From: a virus
Length of the DNA: 64,000 bases
Direction: 5' to 3' (one strand)
IMG/VR virus record: IMGVR_UViG_3300042527_001431
Span: 1 to 64,000 of that record
Shown: one piece after another, positions 63,326-64,000 of the stretch
How positions within the stretch are numbered: the stretch's first letter is position 1
Layout: the number at the start of each line of letters is the position of its first letter
Made by a program: the position numbers and the translations under genes
The notes under the pieces: generated by a model
Told to the model about the DNA's origin: nothing
The model's input: the letters and a program-made list of their open reading frames with translations, nothing else
Databases searched by the model: none

Positions 63326-63998
63326 TTATTTCTTCTTAGCCATTGCTGCTTTCTTTTTCTTCATCATCATTTCTTTTTTCTTGGCAGCTTCTTCTTTCTC
63401 TTTTTTCTTTGCAGCCATTTGCTTTTCTTTCATCATTTTCTTAGCTTTTGCTGCAGCTTTTGGATCTTTCTTTGCTTCCATTAAACGAGCCTTAACTCTG
63501 AGAGCAACTTTATTAACTAGGCGGTCAATTGCCTCTTGTAGAGCGGCTGGTGGTGGAGGTGATGCGCCTGCTGGTTCTTCGCCCTCTCCGCCTTCTGCTG
63601 GCTCCATTTCTTCTTCACCTTCTTCCTCAACCTTAACTTCCACGCCTAGTGTTTCTTGTACTAATTCACCAAGTTTCTTTACGAACTCTTTAATCTTTGC
63701 TTCCATTTGATCTCCACCTTCCATTGCTGGTGGTGGTTCTGCTGCTGGTGGTGGTGGCGCATCGGTTTCTGCTTGTTCTAGAAGTCTCTTTAATCTACTC
63801 ATGCTTCTACGAATACTTTCCTTCATCGCCCCACAATCTCCTTCGTGGATTTTATGGCAGTGTGGGCATTTTTCTTTTTTCTTTGCTTCTTCTAGATCTT
63901 CGTCTTCTTCATAATCATCACTATCATCACCATCGCCATGTGGTTTTTTCTTTGCTTCTTCTAGGTCTTCTTCGCCTTCATAGAGATTTTCTTCCATC
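63326..63998 (-). CDS. Acidic/Lys-rich protein, partial, possible head scaffold
   Basis: The frame stays open to base 64000, so the N-terminus may be missing; an internal Met at 63997 gives 223 residues. Two DLEEAKKK repeats flank acidic tracts, then a CPHCHKIHEGDCG zinc knuckle, a Pro/Glu-rich middle and a Lys/Met-rich tail of KKK blocks. The composition resembles head-core scaffold or internal proteins. No family recognised. Confidence 0.6.
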   Translation of the reverse strand, partial: MEENLYEGEEDLEEAKKKPHGDGDDSDDYEEDEDLEEAKKKEKCPHCHKIHEGDCGAMKESIRRSMSRLKRLLEQAETDAPPPPAAEPPPAMEGGDQMEAKIKEFVKKLGELVQETLGVEVKVEEEGEEEMEPAEGGEGEEPAGASPPPPAALQEAIDRLVNKVALRVKARLMEAKKDPKAAAKAKKMMKEKQMAAKKKEKEEAAKKKEMMMKKKKAAMAKKK

Positions 63999-64000
63999 TC

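Overview
The window is a stretch of a large lytic tailed-phage genome, most likely a jumbo, distantly T4-like myovirus of a Gram-negative host. It is not cellular: genes are tightly packed, overlap by 1-4 bases and lie almost entirely on the minus strand, and virion, lysis and host-takeover genes mix with a tRNA/tmRNA battery and dozens of tiny anonymous genes. The signal-peptide lipoprotein, the spanin-like pair and the proteobacterial-type tmRNA tag point to a Gram-negative host. I cannot name the host or phage genus from sequence alone. Both ends are open: the gene at 63326 continues beyond base 64000.

Reading in the direction of transcription (high to low coordinates) there are three blocks. 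(1) 64.0-55.3 kb, AT-rich: an acidic/Lys-rich possible scaffold, a nuclease-like virion candidate, a DUF192 protein, a phage GroEL, coiled-coil and membrane proteins, a signal-peptide zincin-like protein, Hsp20, a SpoU-type RNA methylase and a DnaQ-type exonuclease. (2) 55.2-26.3 kb, an early/accessory block behind many near-consensus sigma70-type promoters (TTGACA-17-TANNNT): a zinc-knuckle pair, a MoxR ATPase with a VWA/HExxH partner, 15 tRNA genes (one irregular), a tmRNA, a C5-cytosine methylase, a restriction-endonuclease-like protein, a dCMP-deaminase-like protein, an HNH nuclease and about 50 very small proteins. An array of six promoters, each followed by a 5' hairpin, lies at 31.3-32.0 kb. 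(3) 25.5-0 kb, AT-rich late genes: virion-associated proteins, a lysis cassette (M15 endolysin, spanin-like pair, holin-like protein), ClpP, a Fis-like protein, PIN-PhoH, a zincin-like protein and two glycosyltransferases. Between blocks 2 and 3 is an 800-bp non-coding region with promoters on both strands, a G-run and a structured-RNA candidate.

Two patterns tie the window together. First, many otherwise unrelated proteins (lysozyme, acetyltransferase, kinase-like, HAD-like, DnaQ exonuclease and others) begin with the same kind of short leader, M-K-x-L-L-x-E-W-R-x-Y-[ILV]-x-E. This matches the logic of the T4 capsid-targeting sequence, which the prohead protease cuts after [LI]-x-E. They look like a large set of proteins packaged in the head and delivered into the host. 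Second, early genes use TTGACA/TATAAT promoters, while many of the leader-bearing and neighbouring genes are preceded by a different motif, ACTATTTA, which is a candidate late promoter.
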